NCBI GenBank assembly: GCA_035236585.1
Contig: CP141127.1
Coordinates: 65,949,495-66,013,494 of the forward strand
Length of the DNA: 64,000 nucleotides
Direction: 5' to 3'
DNA from: Warburgia ugandensis
Taxonomy: Eukaryota > Streptophyta > Magnoliopsida > Canellales > Canellaceae
Shown: piece after piece, positions 38,921 to 52,717 of the stretch
Layout: each line of letters starts with the position of its first letter
Position numbering within the stretch: position 1 is the stretch's first letter
Program-made: the position numbers and the translations under genes
The notes under the pieces: model-generated
What the model saw: the letters and a program-made list of their open reading frames with translations, nothing else
Database searches by the model: none
What the model was told of the DNA's origin: nothing

Positions 38921-40715
38921 ATTATTTGCTATTTTGAGAGAAATAGTGCTCTTGATGTTGTGGGTTCTCTAGATCATGCAATAAAATACTAGGAGATTCA
39001 TCATCCAAAAAGATCCCAGCAACAATCATGTTCACCAAGATGGATCCTTTTGTTCAATATTGTTGGGTTAGTTTATTTTTTGTATATTCTTTGTGATGGT
39101 TTTTTTTTTTCTAATTCTGTAATCTAATATAGTATTGGGTTATTTGTATTATTTATTGAGCTGGTTGCAATTTAATGAGTTGTTCATGGTTAGCTACTGC
39201 TAAAAATGGACTAGACCTAATGGGTTTTTATTCTGGGGTTTTCATTCAAATTGCTGGATTGCAAAGCTTGAAAAACTAGCAGAATAGAAACCCTAGAAGA
39301 AAACTCCATTAAGCTGGCCATTCAGCGTGTTAAAGTGTGAGAGAAAAATCATTGCATGATTTTGTTTTTATTATTGCTTGAGATTTGGATAGGTTAAGAT
39401 CTTGAGGTTGTCGAGAGAAATTCAACTCGAAACATGAGGCAGACTAATGTTGTTAGTGACTATAGTTTAGAGCTCTTGGGTAAGACCATCGGTTCATTAT
39501 AACTTTATTACCTCTTAATCATGGTTATATCGAAGGTTTGTTTGAAAACTAATTTAGCTTTGCAGGTTGTATGGGTCACTTCAACACTAAAGGCACTTGC
39601 TCTTATCTTATCTCTCTCTTGTTTGGGCTTTCTAGCGTGCTGCTATCTTTGGGTGAAAGGTTGGATCTGATTGTGTGTTGTTGGTTATTGTCCATCAATG
39701 CTATTCAATGAGCTATTATATAATATTGGGTAGCCATTCTTCCACTTCAAAATTGTTAGCTATCTATAAGTACTAGTAGCAACCATTCTTTCAAAGATCC
39801 AAACCATGCATTTGTCAGGGTATGTACGTATTAGTATGCAACAGGATACATTGTTAGTATTAGCATATGCTTTAGTTAATTCCTTTATTTTAAAATCAAG
39901 ATTATGACTACATATCCATTTGACTTTCCTTCAAGATTGCCATGTAGAAACCAATTCACAATGATTGAACTAACTATGTATTTTGTTTATATTATACATT
40001 AACATGTTAGATAACTTAAATAAGAAATGTTTAGTGTTATTTTGCATTTTCTAAGAATTGTTAGGTGAAAGAATGTAAGCATAATAGGGAATAGATTTAT
40101 TTTCCAAATGTATAGAGGACAATATCCTACTACGTGTATGTCTCTTTTTCCATGCTTTGATTGATGAATATGTTTAGATCAATTACAACCAAATATAAGA
40201 TTATAATCAAAGCTTTCTACCTTGACTTGTAGTTTTCTATGTGAGAATGTTGGCTTGTGCAATATTAACATTTGTTAAGTCTATTGAACATAGAGTTGCT
40301 CTAAGTGACTTGAGCCAAAAAATAACGATTCTTTCTTTCTTTTCTCTACATTTATTATATTGATGTTCATAATGTTGATGATTCTCAATGCATCATAGTT
40401 CTTTTTATATTGAAAAACAAAGTCAAATTAAAGAACAAGTTTTTCGGCAGAAGATAGTCATTGGACCTTGAAATTGCAAAGAGCATTACTTTAGAAGAAT
40501 TTTTATGCTTAGAATTGACTCAAATACAATTTTAAGTCATTTTCATTTTTGTTATAGTTTCCATAGTCATGACTCTTGGTTTTTCTATGTGATTTTATGA
40601 CTTTATATGGATCTTTAGCTCTAATCGGAAAGAGTTGTCGAGAGTTACTCATGGAAAGGAAATGGTGGTTCAAATCCATTAACATCTTAAAGAGTAAATT
40701 TGATTTTTATAATAA
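38921..40715. other. Intergenic DNA, nothing recognised
   Basis: AT-rich with scattered homopolymer T/A runs. I found no conserved protein, structural RNA or repeat end in this stretch on either strand. Confidence 0.4.
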
Positions 40716-40720
40716 TGTAA

Positions 40721-43700
40721 TGTGACTCCCTAGGTTTTTTTTTTCAAACCTTTTTCCTATAATAATAAGAAAAATAATATGTTTTAAGAAAAATAGACAG
40801 GATCCCTAAAAATGAAAATTTATAGTGTAAAAATTTTAGCTCAGCTTTAAAAGAATTGACTGAAAGCGAAAACCTCGGGGGTCAACCACCTTCAAAAACT
40901 GTAATCATAAATAAAATTAAACCCATGATACTCTGAGCATGCTCGATTCAAAACCACAATAAATGCACATGCTAATTAAAGACTATAATAAATCAAGTCA
41001 AATGTCACCAGGTTCCATCCATGATCACCACAATATTTACATCTAAGATTTAACATTCTCCATACCATAATATGGGTCCAATCTATCCAAATATATAATC
41101 CTCTAAGTAAAATCTCAAAAGTTTAATACAATTCCAAGAGACATACTCTAATCTATGTCCGAATAAGGAAATAAAATGGATGGTCTTCAAGTCTTCTTCC
41201 AAATCACTGCTACTCTACCCGCTTTCCTTTTTGGTTATCACGTTCCAAATCTGAGGCATTGCAAAACAAAGCACTGCCTTAGCAAGCTATGCTTGTGTAA
41301 GTGATTACACGCAAATAAAGTTTAACAAAATTTACAATATGATTCTCATGAAGGAAACATATATAAGACATGTCAAATAATCGAATGCTCATAATTATAA
41401 ACTTTCACAAAACAGGTACCATATTAAATCAAGATGGCATGCAAGGCATGATCAAAATACAAAGGTACGTACATCCAAACAATACAAGTCTATGTCTATA
41501 GGATAGTATGCATGCAATCATGATAAACTAGACATTGTATCAAAACAATGACAAAAATGTCTCAAGATACTCAATCACCAGTGATGTGTACCCATACTAA
41601 CTCTGGGCCCCTCTTGTGCAACCCGCATCAGCCCCCGGAGTCCCTCACGGCCTAGGCCCGGCTTGCCCCAATTCACCCCACATATAAATCCATATGAACA
41701 TGAAAAATAACTATATGGGTTACTATGCTGCAGTGGCAACCCCATCAAGATCTAAACCACTGCCGCTCCCCATTGACACCCAAATGGGAGACTTTCTTCG
41801 TCCCCATGGGAAGGAACGGACCCATAGGGGGACTACCCACGATACCACCACCTACGTACTTGGCCCTGTATCACTCAAGGGCGGTGTCTAATCATCATCA
41901 TCACAAAGTCAAAGGGTGGGTGGCCAACCCTACAACCCTCCTAGCATAGTACCCACCGGGTAGAAGCACCCATCATAAATCATCGACAAGATATAAATCA
42001 AGTAAATCATGTAAAGGCGCTATAAATAATCCCAATAAATACGATCAAAGCCCATGTCAAGATAGTGCATCACATATAAACATAGTTATTAATAAAATAA
42101 AATGTCATGTTACAACACGAAAATAGGGATCTATTTATGTGCCATGAGAAGACATAAAACACATACGTCAAAAACATTAGAGATCCAATCATGGTTACTA
42201 AACTCATGAAGTAATTAAATGAAATCACCTACCTCAGTAAATGCAGTGCTCTAATCAAGCGCGTGGAAGTATCACTTTGCGTGCTCTGATGTACCTGTTA
42301 CATTATGAATCCTTCATCATTTGGCAATTCAATGATGTTTATCCTTCTAATCTCCTAGATCATCGCACATTTGATGTCTACCATCAAAATCTAAGGCCTG
42401 ATTATCCATTGATCAGCCTAATTTAGATTATCTCACCACATTCAATGGTTTAACCCTTAAAAAGGGATTTATATCTAGATTTTCAAGTCAAATCTAGGTC
42501 CGCGTCATCGGTACGGTTGCAACGCCTCTTTTGGATCGCAATTTGGACCTCTGTAGCTCCTAAAAATCAAGTTTGGACGGTCAAAGGACCCCCAAAAATC
42601 CAGAAAAAAAATGCGCGTGTGCCATCTCGCACATGCGTGCGCGTGTTTTGATGGGTGCGCATGCGCACACATCACCCATGTGTGCGTGCGTGCATGTACC
42701 GTTGGCGTGTGTGTACTGGCAGCCGCACGCACGTGCACTGTTGGTGCGGGTGCACCGCTGACGCGCGTGCTCTGGCATGCTGCACGCGTGTGTCGTCTTC
42801 ATGAGCGCGCATGTACGCTGGCACACTGCGTGCGCATTGTTTTCGTGCATGCGCGCGTTGTTTTTGTGCATGCGCGTGTTGCCTGTGTGCACGCGTGGCA
42901 TGCGTGTGCCATGTGCATGGCGCCGCATGTCTTGTGCGTGGCATGCGCTTGGCATGCACATGGTGTGCGCATGGCGTGTGAGTGTACGCTGCGCACGGGG
43001 CGCCTCCGTGGTGCGCGTTGGTTGTACTGCGTGGTGCACGCATGGCATCGTGCTCATGGAATCTAAACGTGTGTGCGTCTGCGTGGCGTCTACATGGCGC
43101 ACGCTATTTGTGACACATGTCGCCGCTGTGTGTCGTCACCGGAGACGACGACCGAACTCCAGTCACCGCCAGCGACGCTCAGGCGTCCAAATGGTGCGAT
43201 TTTTGCACCATTTCACTCAGTTTTTCATGTAGATTTCATTTTTAAGCACCTTTTCAACAAACTCTGTCATTATCTAGTGTTTTTACATAATTTTTGTCAC
43301 ATCTCTAAAATTTCTCCTTTTACTGTTTTATGTGTTTTTCGACATCCCTAGCCGTCCGATCACCATGAAAATTCATGGGTTTGTTTGTCTTATTACTTGC
43401 ACAAGATGAACGGTTCAGATCACGATCGATACTATTTCATCAATTTATTTCGAAAGGAATAAGGATGCCTACTATTCCACCGAAAAACGGCAATCCACAC
43501 CATTTTCCAGCAATAAAACAACGAAAACTTTAAGAAAAGAAAAGGGAAGTTGTAGAACCAGTCTTCCCTTCACTGTGTGCGCCTGATTCCATGTCATTGC
43601 AGGCGTAGTCAACATGGAAACCGAGAGGAAAAGTTTGGCCATACAACAAGACAGGGCAGGCTTTTATAGCCTCATCGTGGGTCCCACGCCCTGTAGGCCC

Positions 43701-43762
43701 ACGTGTATTTACCAATTTACCCTCTCTTATTATTTATTTAATTAATTATTTTGGTTATTACA
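40721..43762 (-). mobile_element. Solo LTR C (minus orientation), 3.0 kb
   Basis: On the plus strand it starts 'tgtgactccctagg' and ends 'ttggttattaca', flanked by tgtaa at 40,716-40,720 and 43,763-43,767. It has the same landmarks as LTRs A, B and the one at 11,883: 'agcaagctatgcttgtgtaag' region at 41,281, 'gatggcatgcaaggcatga' at 41,432, 'cctagcatagtacccacc' at 41,940 and 'acaagatgaacgg' at 43,400. No internal domain, so a solo LTR. It lies outside the 33-kb Athila element, an independent insertion. Confidence 0.87.
42600..43110. repeat. GC-rich alternating purine-pyrimidine tract
   Basis: Within solo LTR C about 500 bp is made of near-continuous (TG/CA/CG) alternation, for example 'gtgcgcatgcgcacacatc', 'tgtgtgcgtgcgtgcatgt', 'cgtgcatgcgcgcg'. 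It is very rich in CpG and stands out from AT-rich surroundings. Because it lacks TA-containing stop codons, all six frames appear open; none of those ORFs resembles a real protein. The corresponding part of the LTR at 11,883-15,583 (14,350-14,560) has only a short version, so the tract expanded here. Confidence 0.9.
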
Positions 43763-43767
43763 TGTAA

Positions 43768-44140
43768 GAATGAAATTTTAATTTTATAGAATTATTGATT
43801 ATTACTTCTATTAGTGATGGATTAGTGACAAAAAATATGCCATCACTGAATTCTTACAAGACAATTTTAGTAATGGATTTGTGACAAATGTTTTCCATCA
43901 TTATTTTCTTAATAGAAATTTTTTTAAATATACATTAGTGACAATTTTTTGTCAATGTTTTTTTTATAAAAATGAAATTCTTCAAAAATTATTAGTGAGG
44001 GACAAATATGTCACTATAATCCATCAGTGGGTATTTTTATAGCCCATTTTTTTCTCCAATTTAGTGATAGATTTTTATCAAATTAGTAAATTGGTGATGA
44101 AAAAAATCAATCACTGATAGTATTTGTAGTAAGCATTTTA
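43768..44140. repeat. CACTA-like subterminal repeats
   Basis: Repeated 'tagtgatggatt', 'tagtgacaa' and their complements ('ccatcact', 'tgtcact') occur in both orientations from 43,805 to 44,190. This resembles the subterminal regions of plant CACTA (En/Spm) transposons. A possible terminal motif is 'tttgtagta' at 44,126-44,134 (inverse of a CACTACAAA-like end, last base changed). No transposase and no matching opposite end were found. Confidence 0.45.
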
Positions 44141-44317
44141 GTGATAAAAAAGATATTTGACTAAAAGTCATTAGTGATGGATTTTAGAGTTTCAATAATG
44201 GATTTCTTCAATACTAATACCCTGTTCTCTAATAATGAAGCCATACTTCTTTTTGATCATCCATTTCCTCTCTCTCTCGCCAAATTTTTCAACAATCTTA
44301 AAGTGTAATCCATCACA

Positions 44318-45243
44318 ATGGAGGCCACAACAAGTATGGTGGCTATCAAAGTGATGAACAAAGACATGCTTAAGTTAGATCGTTTTGACAGACAATTTCA
44401 CTCGGTAGCAAGATAAGATGAAGTCCCTTCTTAATATGTCAAAGAATCCCTTACATCTTAGATCTAGAGCTTCATCCATTGTCAGATCCTACTATTGATG
44501 AGCTACATAAAAGACAAAAGCTGAAGAAATTTGAACTGCGTTATAACTGAAGTACAAGTCTGAAGAGGTAGGTAACAAATACTAATGGCTAAATACTTAG
44601 ATTCTAAAGTGATTGATTATGAGCCACCACTTGCACGAGTTCATAAGTTACAAGTTTTAATTAGCAAAATTCAAGTTTTGAAGATAGATATTTCTAACTC
44701 TTTCTATGCAAGAGCAATTTCAACTTTATGGAAAGATTTTAGAAAGTGGCTACTTCATAAGAATGAGGATTTACCATAGAGCAACTTATCAAACATCTTC
44801 ACATAGAAGAGGAATCTCATATAAGCAATAGCAAGGATGAATCAAATAATAGCTCCAAGGCAAATTTCACATCTACCACTTTTTTGAATTATGCCTCTAA
44901 GACCAAACCATCTAATTTCAAGAAGATGAAATTCTTCAAAAGATATTAATAGAAGGACAGTTGGTGCTGTGTTTTGCGACAAAAATGGGCATTTTGCTCC
45001 AAAGTGTCATCAATGGACAACCGCAAATAAGCAAAATAAAGAAGGTAATGTGGTTGAAGATTACATAGTTACTAGTGATAGAATTCACATGGTGGATAAA
45101 GCACATAATTGGTGGTATGACACGTGCTTCAATTCATGTTTACCATGTTTAAGACACACCAAGGTGTTACTAATGGACAAGAAATTCAAATGCCCAATGA
45201 GGAGCTTCCTAGTTCAAAGTTATGACTACCTTGGACTCCAATG
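44318..45243 (+). pseudogene. Ty1/copia gag remnant with start of protease
   Basis: The plus strand starts with MEATTSMVAIKVMNKDMLKLDRFD, then stops. Later pieces match copia gag: KLHPLSDPTIDELHKRQKLK near 44,460-44,530, ARVHKLQVLISKIQVLK at 44,630-44,685, TLWKDFRKWLLHKNEDL at 44,725-44,775 and a decayed zinc knuckle (VFCDKNGHFAPKC) at about 44,968. HNWWYDTC near 45,107 corresponds to the segment before the protease active site. No RT or integrase follows and no LTRs were identified, so this is a truncated fragment. Confidence 0.75.
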
Positions 45244-45951
45244 AAACTTTAAGGAGCTTAACCTAGGTGAAATTTCATATAAAAAGATACCTATTATGTA
45301 TGCATAATAATTTTCTAATGTTCTAATAGTCTTTATTAAAGGATAATATTTTATTAAATATTTTTAATTAGTGGGAATTTTTTTTAAAATACATGTAATT
45401 AAATTATTTAATAAAATATTATTTTAAAAAATCAAAACTATTTTTGAAAACTAGTTTGTCTTTAGCTACATTTCACTAAGTTCTTCCTTCATACATTTTG
45501 AGATTCATTTTACCTCCAAATGGCTTTTCAAAGTAGAGAATTAGCTAGAAATTTAGTCTTGTATTAGAGAGTAAAAGATTCTCTAGTTGCTTTATATATG
45601 AAGAGAGTTTCTCATAAGGGTAAGGGCACACCTAGATTTGGGTTTGGGTTTGAACAATTCCTATCTTGTTGTTACTCATGTAATTAAATATTAATTATTT
45701 ATCAAAAATTCTTTTGTCATGTTTTTTTTTTTTAATTGTTTACCGTTGTTGTGTCTTTTCATGCAATATAACAACATGGGAATTGATTAGACACTAGTAT
45801 AGCTTTACCAAAGCTTAACTATTTTTAGTGGCTTTAATAGATAGAAACTGACAATTAATGCTATTATGTTCACGTTATTCAAACAAGAGTTGAATGGTTG
45901 TTTGAAAATTTATGAATATATATTAAATTCAAGTAAGAAACACAACAATGT

Positions 45952-46013
<62 letters not shown>

Positions 46014-48670
46014 CATTTCACATTATCCCAACCACATTTTCTCACATCTATTTTCTTCCTCAGTTTATATGCTAGATTGTTTTCTTTGTAATTAGAGTTC
46101 ATAGCTTGGTTTTGGTTACTTGTTTGCATAACCCACATAAGGCTTGTAATATCTTATAAATGGTTTGCCAATTTGATCGTATAAGCAATCCTAGTGTAAT
46201 ACATTTTAAAGAAAGTTGCATTATATGTGCTCAAGCCACTTATTTTTTATCATTCATTTCTAGTGTCTCTCTCCCCAAAGTTTTCAATAGACCCATGTTA
46301 CACATGACTTGCACCTACATGACCTGGGTGATGGTTTATTGGTTAAAAACCCATTTAAAATTGTCCCATTACCAACCTACCCATTTATTTAATTTACTAC
46401 TGGGTTGGCCCATACATGTGGGTTCATGAGGTTGACCCATGATGTTTCAAATGGAATGTCCTTCAGCCAAGGATTAGGAAGCCTTGAGGTGGCCCATGGT
46501 TATCCTTGAAGTCAAAACAATCAACTATGTCACTCACAAGATCTAGGCTACAAGTGAAACTTAAGATTAATTCTTGACCATATTGTTAGGGTGAGCCTTG
46601 AATTTGACAAATTATTTGTGCAATTTGATTTTATGAGCTAAATTTATATTAATTTTTAAAATAGCCTTCAATTTGAAAGAAAAAGCACTTCTAAAATGGT
46701 TGGGAAAACATGCAAGACTATTTTCAAAAGTTGTCAAGTATTCAACTAACTTTATAACCATGGTTAGGCACATTCTATAATCATCCAATAATAGTGATAT
46801 TTGCCATATAAGATTCAAGCTAAAGAAATTAGATGAACAGTTTAGATCAATACAAGCAAGGGCCAATAAGTAAATAGATTGAATGATTCTACCATAAAAA
46901 AGGACATACTTTTGATTATCAGAATTGCTAGTTAGATGTATAAAACATCATTTTACACTCCAGAATCATTTAGTGATTGTGAGATTCACATTACTAGATA
47001 TCTAAAGTGATTGAAATTAGAAAACTGGTTCATATCAACAATGAGGGGCCAGTCATGTAAAAATAGTAGACCTACCAGTAAAAATAACTCAAAGAAACAG
47101 AAAACAAATTCTCATGTAGGTATACTAGTGCATGGACTCATGCACTTAATAGAAATGCACATGAAGGGGCAAATAGTTGGTGATCTAAACCGTGCATTTT
47201 TTAGCCATATTTTTAGGTTATTGTTTGGCCAAATTTATCCATTTCCTACAAACCCACCCTTGGTAACTAGGTTGGTTGTGAATAGTCGTTTGCTGACCCA
47301 TTCTATAAAAGGGTAATTCTACTTGTACCTATTTCACTTGTAAGCCATGACTTCCTACACATTTAAAAACTCTACCACTATTTCAAAAATGGCACAAAAT
47401 GGATGTCTCAAATATGAAAAATATACTTTTGATCACAGGACATGCATGAATGGCTAGAAATACTATTGGATAGGTCTTTGTAGGTCCCTTGTATCTATTA
47501 ATGAAATATGGACTTTTTATAAATATGAGCTTTTCGCAAAAGTCAAAACCCAAAAATGGGCTTGCTGAAGGGTCATTTTCATATTTGGGTTGCTGACCAA
47601 GGGTTAAACAATTTTAAGACCAAAATACCCTCATCTTTCTTAAAACTCATCACAAAGATCCAACAACACTCTAATTTCTTAAAAGTTTAAATACTTAGTG
47701 AGTTCTTTTATAATTCATATTAAAATACTTATTAAATTTTTTGTTTGCATTGGTGGGAAAGGTGACATCTTTTTATCCTAGCAATTGTTTATTTGAATGA
47801 TTATAATGAAATTGAATTGGCAACATAGGGAAGACATAAAAGGACAAAAGAAAGGACAAGTCTTCTCTATGTTATCAATTCTGTTTCAAGAGGACAAAAA
47901 ACTCATATTTCACATCTAATTCAAAAGAAAAAGTTCATGGGTATTTTTTTTAATAGTTTACAAAATAAAATCATATTAAAATTTTAATTTTAAGATAGAT
48001 AGAAGTTTTCACAAATCATTTTTGGAGAGATTTAATGAAACTTTGGTGCTTTAGTTTATAGTAGATGGAATTTAAGGGAGACAAAGCATTTGGTTCCTAA
48101 AAGCCCAAATATGAAAATGACCAGTCAATAAGTGCATCCATGGGTTGGCTTTTATGAAAACTTGAATATCAAAAATTTTCATTAAAGTTTATCATTCAAA
48201 TGAATACTTTCTTCATGGACATGTCATTATACCCATAACTTCTACGCATATATAATGGCTTTTGGTCTAGCTTATGTTGGCTTTAGATGACTTGATTTTG
48301 CTTGAGATAATCATCTCAAGGTAAGTCTAGCTAGTGATTGCATGATATGCTTTTTTCCCATCTCATTCTTAGTCTTGAGATGAGATGACAAATTCACATC
48401 TCAAGCAATGTCAACACGGATCATTCCCACTTAAGCAATCTCAACATGCTAAGATATGAATCCCTCTCTCTAGAGTTGTGGAATTTCAAGATAAAAGACT
48501 AGGAAGAGCCACAGTTGATCATGCTCATCCTTGCATCTCATGCAAAGTGTAAAGAAGGGCCAACTTTTAAGTATGACATAGTCTGGAGGCATTGTGTTTT
48601 GTTTTCGATTGCTAAATAACCAAGCCATATCATGCCTTCTTATGATTTTTGCATCTCACCTATTGTATTT
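45244..48670. other. Intergenic DNA, nothing recognised apart from a CT repeat
   Basis: AT-rich. Short ORFs at 46,160-46,430, 46,612-46,866 and 47,011-47,316 have no recognisable motifs. Palindromic 'cttgagat...atctcaag' motifs appear at 48,291-48,318 and 48,374-48,406 and link to the foldback repeat at 50.1 kb. Confidence 0.4.
45954..46011 (+). repeat. (CT)n microsatellite
   Basis: About 28 CT units, uninterrupted. It generates artefactual S-L and E-R repeat ORFs on both strands. Confidence 0.97.
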
Positions 48671-48767
48671 GTTTTTAAAGTTAAGGGGCATTTGCCCCAC
48701 TTAAATTTTTCTTAAGAGAACATTGAAATATGAAAAAATGGGTTTCACTTATGTAATGGGCCCATGC

Positions 48768-50104
<1,337 letters not shown>

Positions 50105-50835
50105 GGATGCTAGTGGTGCTTGGGATGAGATAATATGAGGTGAGGTGAGATGAGATGAGATGATGTGCCCTATCACTATTGGTGGTGCTTCAGTTGAGAT
50201 GAAATGAAGTGATCTCCTCGACTCACTGTTAGTGGTGCTTGAGATAAGATCAAATGAAAGTTATCTCATCCTAGATCACTATTAGTGGTACTTGAGTTAA
50301 GATGAGATGAAATAATATCTACTCATCTCACTGTTAGTGGTGCGTGCGATGACATAAGATGAAAGCCATCTCAGCCCATCTCACTGTTAGTGGTGCTTGA
50401 GACGAGATATGATGAAAATCAGCTCATCTCAACTCACTATTAGTGGTGCTTAAGATGAAGTGAGAAATCCCAAACTCATCTCAGCTCGCTGTTAGTGGCT
50501 TACGTATCATTCCATCTCTAACAATCTCATATCATTCCTAGTATAAAAGATAGTCATTTCTTCTCATCCCAAATTCAGCCCCACACCTATATTTTGGTTG
50601 ATATGGAAAAGTGTCATATCATCACAGCCATCTCCTCCAACTCATCTTAACTAGTCTCATCCAGCTCATCTCAACCATCTCTTCTAAATCCATCTCCCCC
50701 AAATCATCTCAACCCAACTTAAGTGATCTTTTTTAGTCATTTCACTTTATCCCATGCCAAATGCCAACTTAACCTAGCTCAAATTATCTTAACCCAGATA
50801 TCATATCATATCATCTCAAGCACCACTAACACCAC
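50105..50835. repeat. Foldback element with tandem units (agtggtgcttgagatgag)
   Basis: Seven units of about 60 bp, each starting 'tagtggtgcttgagatgaga' (variants at 50,109, 50,182, 50,230, 50,284, 50,333, 50,387, 50,439) and most containing a 'catctca' arm. They end at 50,502 with 'gttagtggctt'. At 50,808-50,831 the inverse 'atctcaagcaccactaac' occurs, so the region is bounded by inverted repeats. The middle (50,510-50,805) is rich in 'catctcaac'. No transposase. I interpret it as a non-autonomous foldback DNA element with internal tandem growth. Confidence 0.6.
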
Positions 50836-52510
50836 ATGACAAATTTTAATGATTTGAATCAATAAACAATTTTTACCACAAAATTGTTTAGTGATAAACT
50901 AAAGCATACAATCGGCCCATGTCAAAGAAATTTTATGTGTGGCCCTTCCATTGCGCAGTAGCTAATTAATGTTTTTTTTGTCATTCACTATGGGAGCTAC
51001 AAATTTATTACATTCATATATGGTTTGAAAGAATATCTTCAAAAAATGATAGCATGTGTCCAAATGTTTCAAGATTTGAATTGTTCACCATGTTGCCCTT
51101 GATTTAGATAAGATAACAAATTGTAGCCCACTAATTTGTGGAGTTAGAATGAATGGCTAGAAAATCAGTCGATCAAACATCTAAAAATTGCCCAATAATC
51201 TAATTTTATCTCTAATCAAGTTAACCCTATTTTTGTTTCTTACGTGCCTCTTTCTATGTCCTGCTAAGGGTACACAAGCAAGAGCGCCAACTCTACATGC
51301 CTTTTTTTCATGGATGATAAGACTTACTCTTGTAGATCTAAGGCAATCATCATATTTGCAGGGCCAAAAATAAGTAACCATGAGAAACCAATGCATTTGG
51401 ATACCCTAACCCCTTGGTTTGGGTCTTTGAAAATAATAATAATGGTTGCTATTTTTCAACCAATAAAACATAATAAATGGTATCCAAACTAACTTTTGGA
51501 CCATGTTTGAAACCTACCTAGCTAAGCCCTACATTTGGTGAATTGACCCAATCTTTGTTCTACCTTTTCTATTTATGCAATCAACAAAAAATCATGCCCA
51601 TTGGATGCTTCTACTGACTATCTTTTCCTATAAGCATTTTTATTAGTTATGATTTAAAAACTCTAAATGTATAGCTGAAATAATCTTATTTCCATAAATT
51701 TTGGTGTCTAGCAATCTAAGGGAGGTCGAACAAGATGGATAAATCAGATCTTTTGAGAATAGGGTCTAGAGTTAATCTCAAAATTTAGTCCATGTAGCAT
51801 TTCCCAAAAGACATTAGCAAAAACCGTCCAATGGCATCAAATTTATCATTAAGCCTCTGTAAGCCATCTGGACGTATGAATGGCTTAGAGTAGAAACCAA
51901 AGAACTACAGGAAAAAGTAATTGTCATGCCCAACGGGGAAGCACAACTTCGAGGTCCATATAGAAAATACCGTTCAGGCCAAATTGATGCCCTATCCACA
52001 AAAAATCGCGCTAAGAAATCAACATAATATGGAACTCGTGTTCTGCACTAATTTCAAAGCCACACATTTTTCAAGTGGCTCTCCTTTAGCTTGGGAATAC
52101 TACGACCCTAGAATTGAAGGCGCTAACCATCTCCACATACCCAAGTACTATTTTCACGTCCAACGGTGTGAATTTCACGGGCAGTCTGCTTCCACAATCC
52201 AGTGTAATTCTACGTAGATCGGCAATAACAGCCAAGCAAAAAGAAGCTTAAAATGCAGTAAGTTATCAATCTAAATCACCCAATAATGCTTACTGGGGCA
52301 TAACCCATGCACGTGGTGAAACCAAGTGCTATGGCTCAAAATTGAAAATCAATCCTGTTTTGGGCAGAGCAGTTGATAATTGAATCTAATTTTTCATTAT
52401 TTTTGTATCCTAAATAGTGCAAAAGAAAGCCCAGCCCCAAATTGTTTAGGCATAGTGGCATTGTAAGGAGATTCTTATTTGTACAAATAATACTTCAAAC
52501 TTGGAACAAG
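50836..52510. other. Intergenic DNA downstream of the Ca2+-ATPase gene, nothing recognised
   Basis: Short ORFs at 51,181-51,492 and 51,814-52,217 were read; none shows a family motif. The 51,921-52,217 plus-strand frame (98 codons) is more balanced in composition than its surroundings but remains unidentified. Confidence 0.35.
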
Positions 52511-52717
52511 CTGACCAAAGAATCAAAAGAGATGCTAGTATAATATGAGATCTCCCCTCCAGTGAGATCAAAAAAAGTTGTATTAAAGTTTCAATCAGTT
52601 AATAATGTGGTACTTGCCCCTGCCAGTACCGAAAGTAATAATAAAAGTAGGAATGCTATCGCTAGAACGAACCACACAAATAAAGGTAATCTATGCATAG
52701 TCATTCCAGGTCCACGC
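52511..52717 (-). pseudogene. cox1: Nuclear fragment of mitochondrial cox1 (NUMT)
   Basis: The minus-strand frame from 52,716 reads [18 protein letters not shown], continuing [18 protein letters not shown], which is the cytochrome c oxidase subunit I segment around transmembrane helix VI. After LLTD, a TGA replaces the usual CGA arginine codon. The frame then continues NFNTTFFD, with similarity to the helix-VI-VII region down to about 52,511 after a one-base loss. Only about 200 bp is present, embedded in unrelated DNA 0.7 kb beyond the Ca2+-ATPase stop codon. It is a dead organelle-to-nucleus transfer. Confidence 0.85.

Noticed and set aside
42505-43351. Overlapping long ORFs on both strands, rich in H, A, T, R, C and V
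   Set aside because: The alternating CG/TG/CA tract has few stop codons in any frame. Six open frames at once with low-complexity translations indicate composition, not genes.
45866-46138. ORFs with S-L and E-R repeats
   Set aside because: Produced by the (CT)n microsatellite.
47011-47316. 101-codon ORF
   Set aside because: No domain, no intron context and AT-rich drift on both sides; likely chance.
50105-50510. Possible CRISPR array
   Set aside because: Repeats are contiguous, variable and palindromic without unique spacers, in a plant nuclear context.
51921-52217. 98-codon plus-strand ORF with balanced composition
   Set aside because: No recognisable domain, splice context or homologue; kept as unannotated intergenic sequence.
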